Shown one piece after another: positions 5,764 through 5,820 of a DNA stretch of 5,820 nucleotides. Below the pieces are notes generated by a model. That model saw only the letters and a list, made by a program, of their open reading frames with translations. It made no database searches and was not told where the DNA came from. The translations under genes were made by a program, and so were the position numbers. This stretch comes from JAAEQG01 sp023133475 (GTDB lineage Bacteria > Planctomycetota > Phycisphaerae > UBA1845), in NCBI GenBank assembly GCA_030631415.1, contig DAOVLE010000274.1:1-5820 (forward strand). Direction: 5' to 3'. Positions within the stretch are counted from its first letter, which is position 1, and each line of letters begins with the position of its first letter.

Positions 5764-5820
5764 CCCCCCCCCATTTTCCATTTTTCATTTTCAATTTTCC
5801 ATTTTCTCCATTCTCCATTC
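5764..5820. repeat. Repeat A, right copy (inverted, runs off the window)
   Basis: A run of nine C residues (5764-5772) leads into ATTTTCCATTTTTCATTTTC and further ATTTTCCA/TCTCCATT units up to the window end. Bases 5767-5804 are the exact reverse complement of 502-539. The array continues beyond 5820. With D, C and B it fills the gene-free stretch 5561-5820, in which I see no coding region. Confidence 0.8.

Noticed and set aside
502..5804. Classic composite transposon
   Set aside because: The flanks are inverted, but there is no transposase or recombinase gene in the window and no visible target-site duplication; kept only as one option within the mirrored-repeat finding.

Overview
The window runs from the 3' end of a 23S rRNA gene (1-328, + strand) to a three-gene protein-coding block (949-5560). 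Repeat-rich, gene-free DNA lies on both sides of that block. The organism is a bacterium with GC-rich coding DNA. The 23S tail, the Shine-Dalgarno sites before two genes and the YebC protein are all bacterial. Three things suggest Planctomycetota or a neighbouring PVC-type lineage: several families of short intergenic repeats, a 23S gene with no 5S gene behind it, and a large exported TPR protein. This lineage call is an inference from overall look, not proof.

Layout. (i) 1-328: 23S rRNA 3' end, with the peptidyl-transferase loop edge and the sarcin-ricin loop. (ii) 329-477: rRNA trailer with a hairpin and then a strong intrinsic terminator (440-477); there is no 5S rRNA. (iii) 478-948: no gene, but a string of repeats called here A (AT-rich GGAAAAT type), B (TCTCTGCG type), AGCGCGTA tandem copies, C and D (GTAGGGYGGGT palindromes), then a weak promoter candidate and a good ribosome binding site. 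(iv) 949-2484 (+): a 511-residue protein that looks like a divergent lysophospholipid/glycerolipid acyltransferase. (v) 2481-2625: two more D palindromes between convergent genes. (vi) 2625-3380 (-): yebC, a TACO1-family translation factor/regulator. (vii) 3449-5560 (-): a 703-residue exported TPR-repeat protein, 68 bases upstream of yebC on the same strand and probably co-transcribed with it. (viii) 5561-5820: no gene, but repeats D, a CAGATTACACAG motif, C, B and A, now in the opposite orientation and mirrored order.

The three proteins do not form a recognisable pathway: lipid acylation, translation/regulation and envelope TPR scaffolding. I see no defence, mobile or biosynthetic system. 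The most interesting signal is the repeat architecture. An ordered A-B-C-D set on the left is mirrored by D-C-B-A on the right. D palindromes sit at the edges of both apparent transcription units and at two gene ends supply or abut the stop codon. A D-like 19-mer also lies inside the start of the acyltransferase gene.
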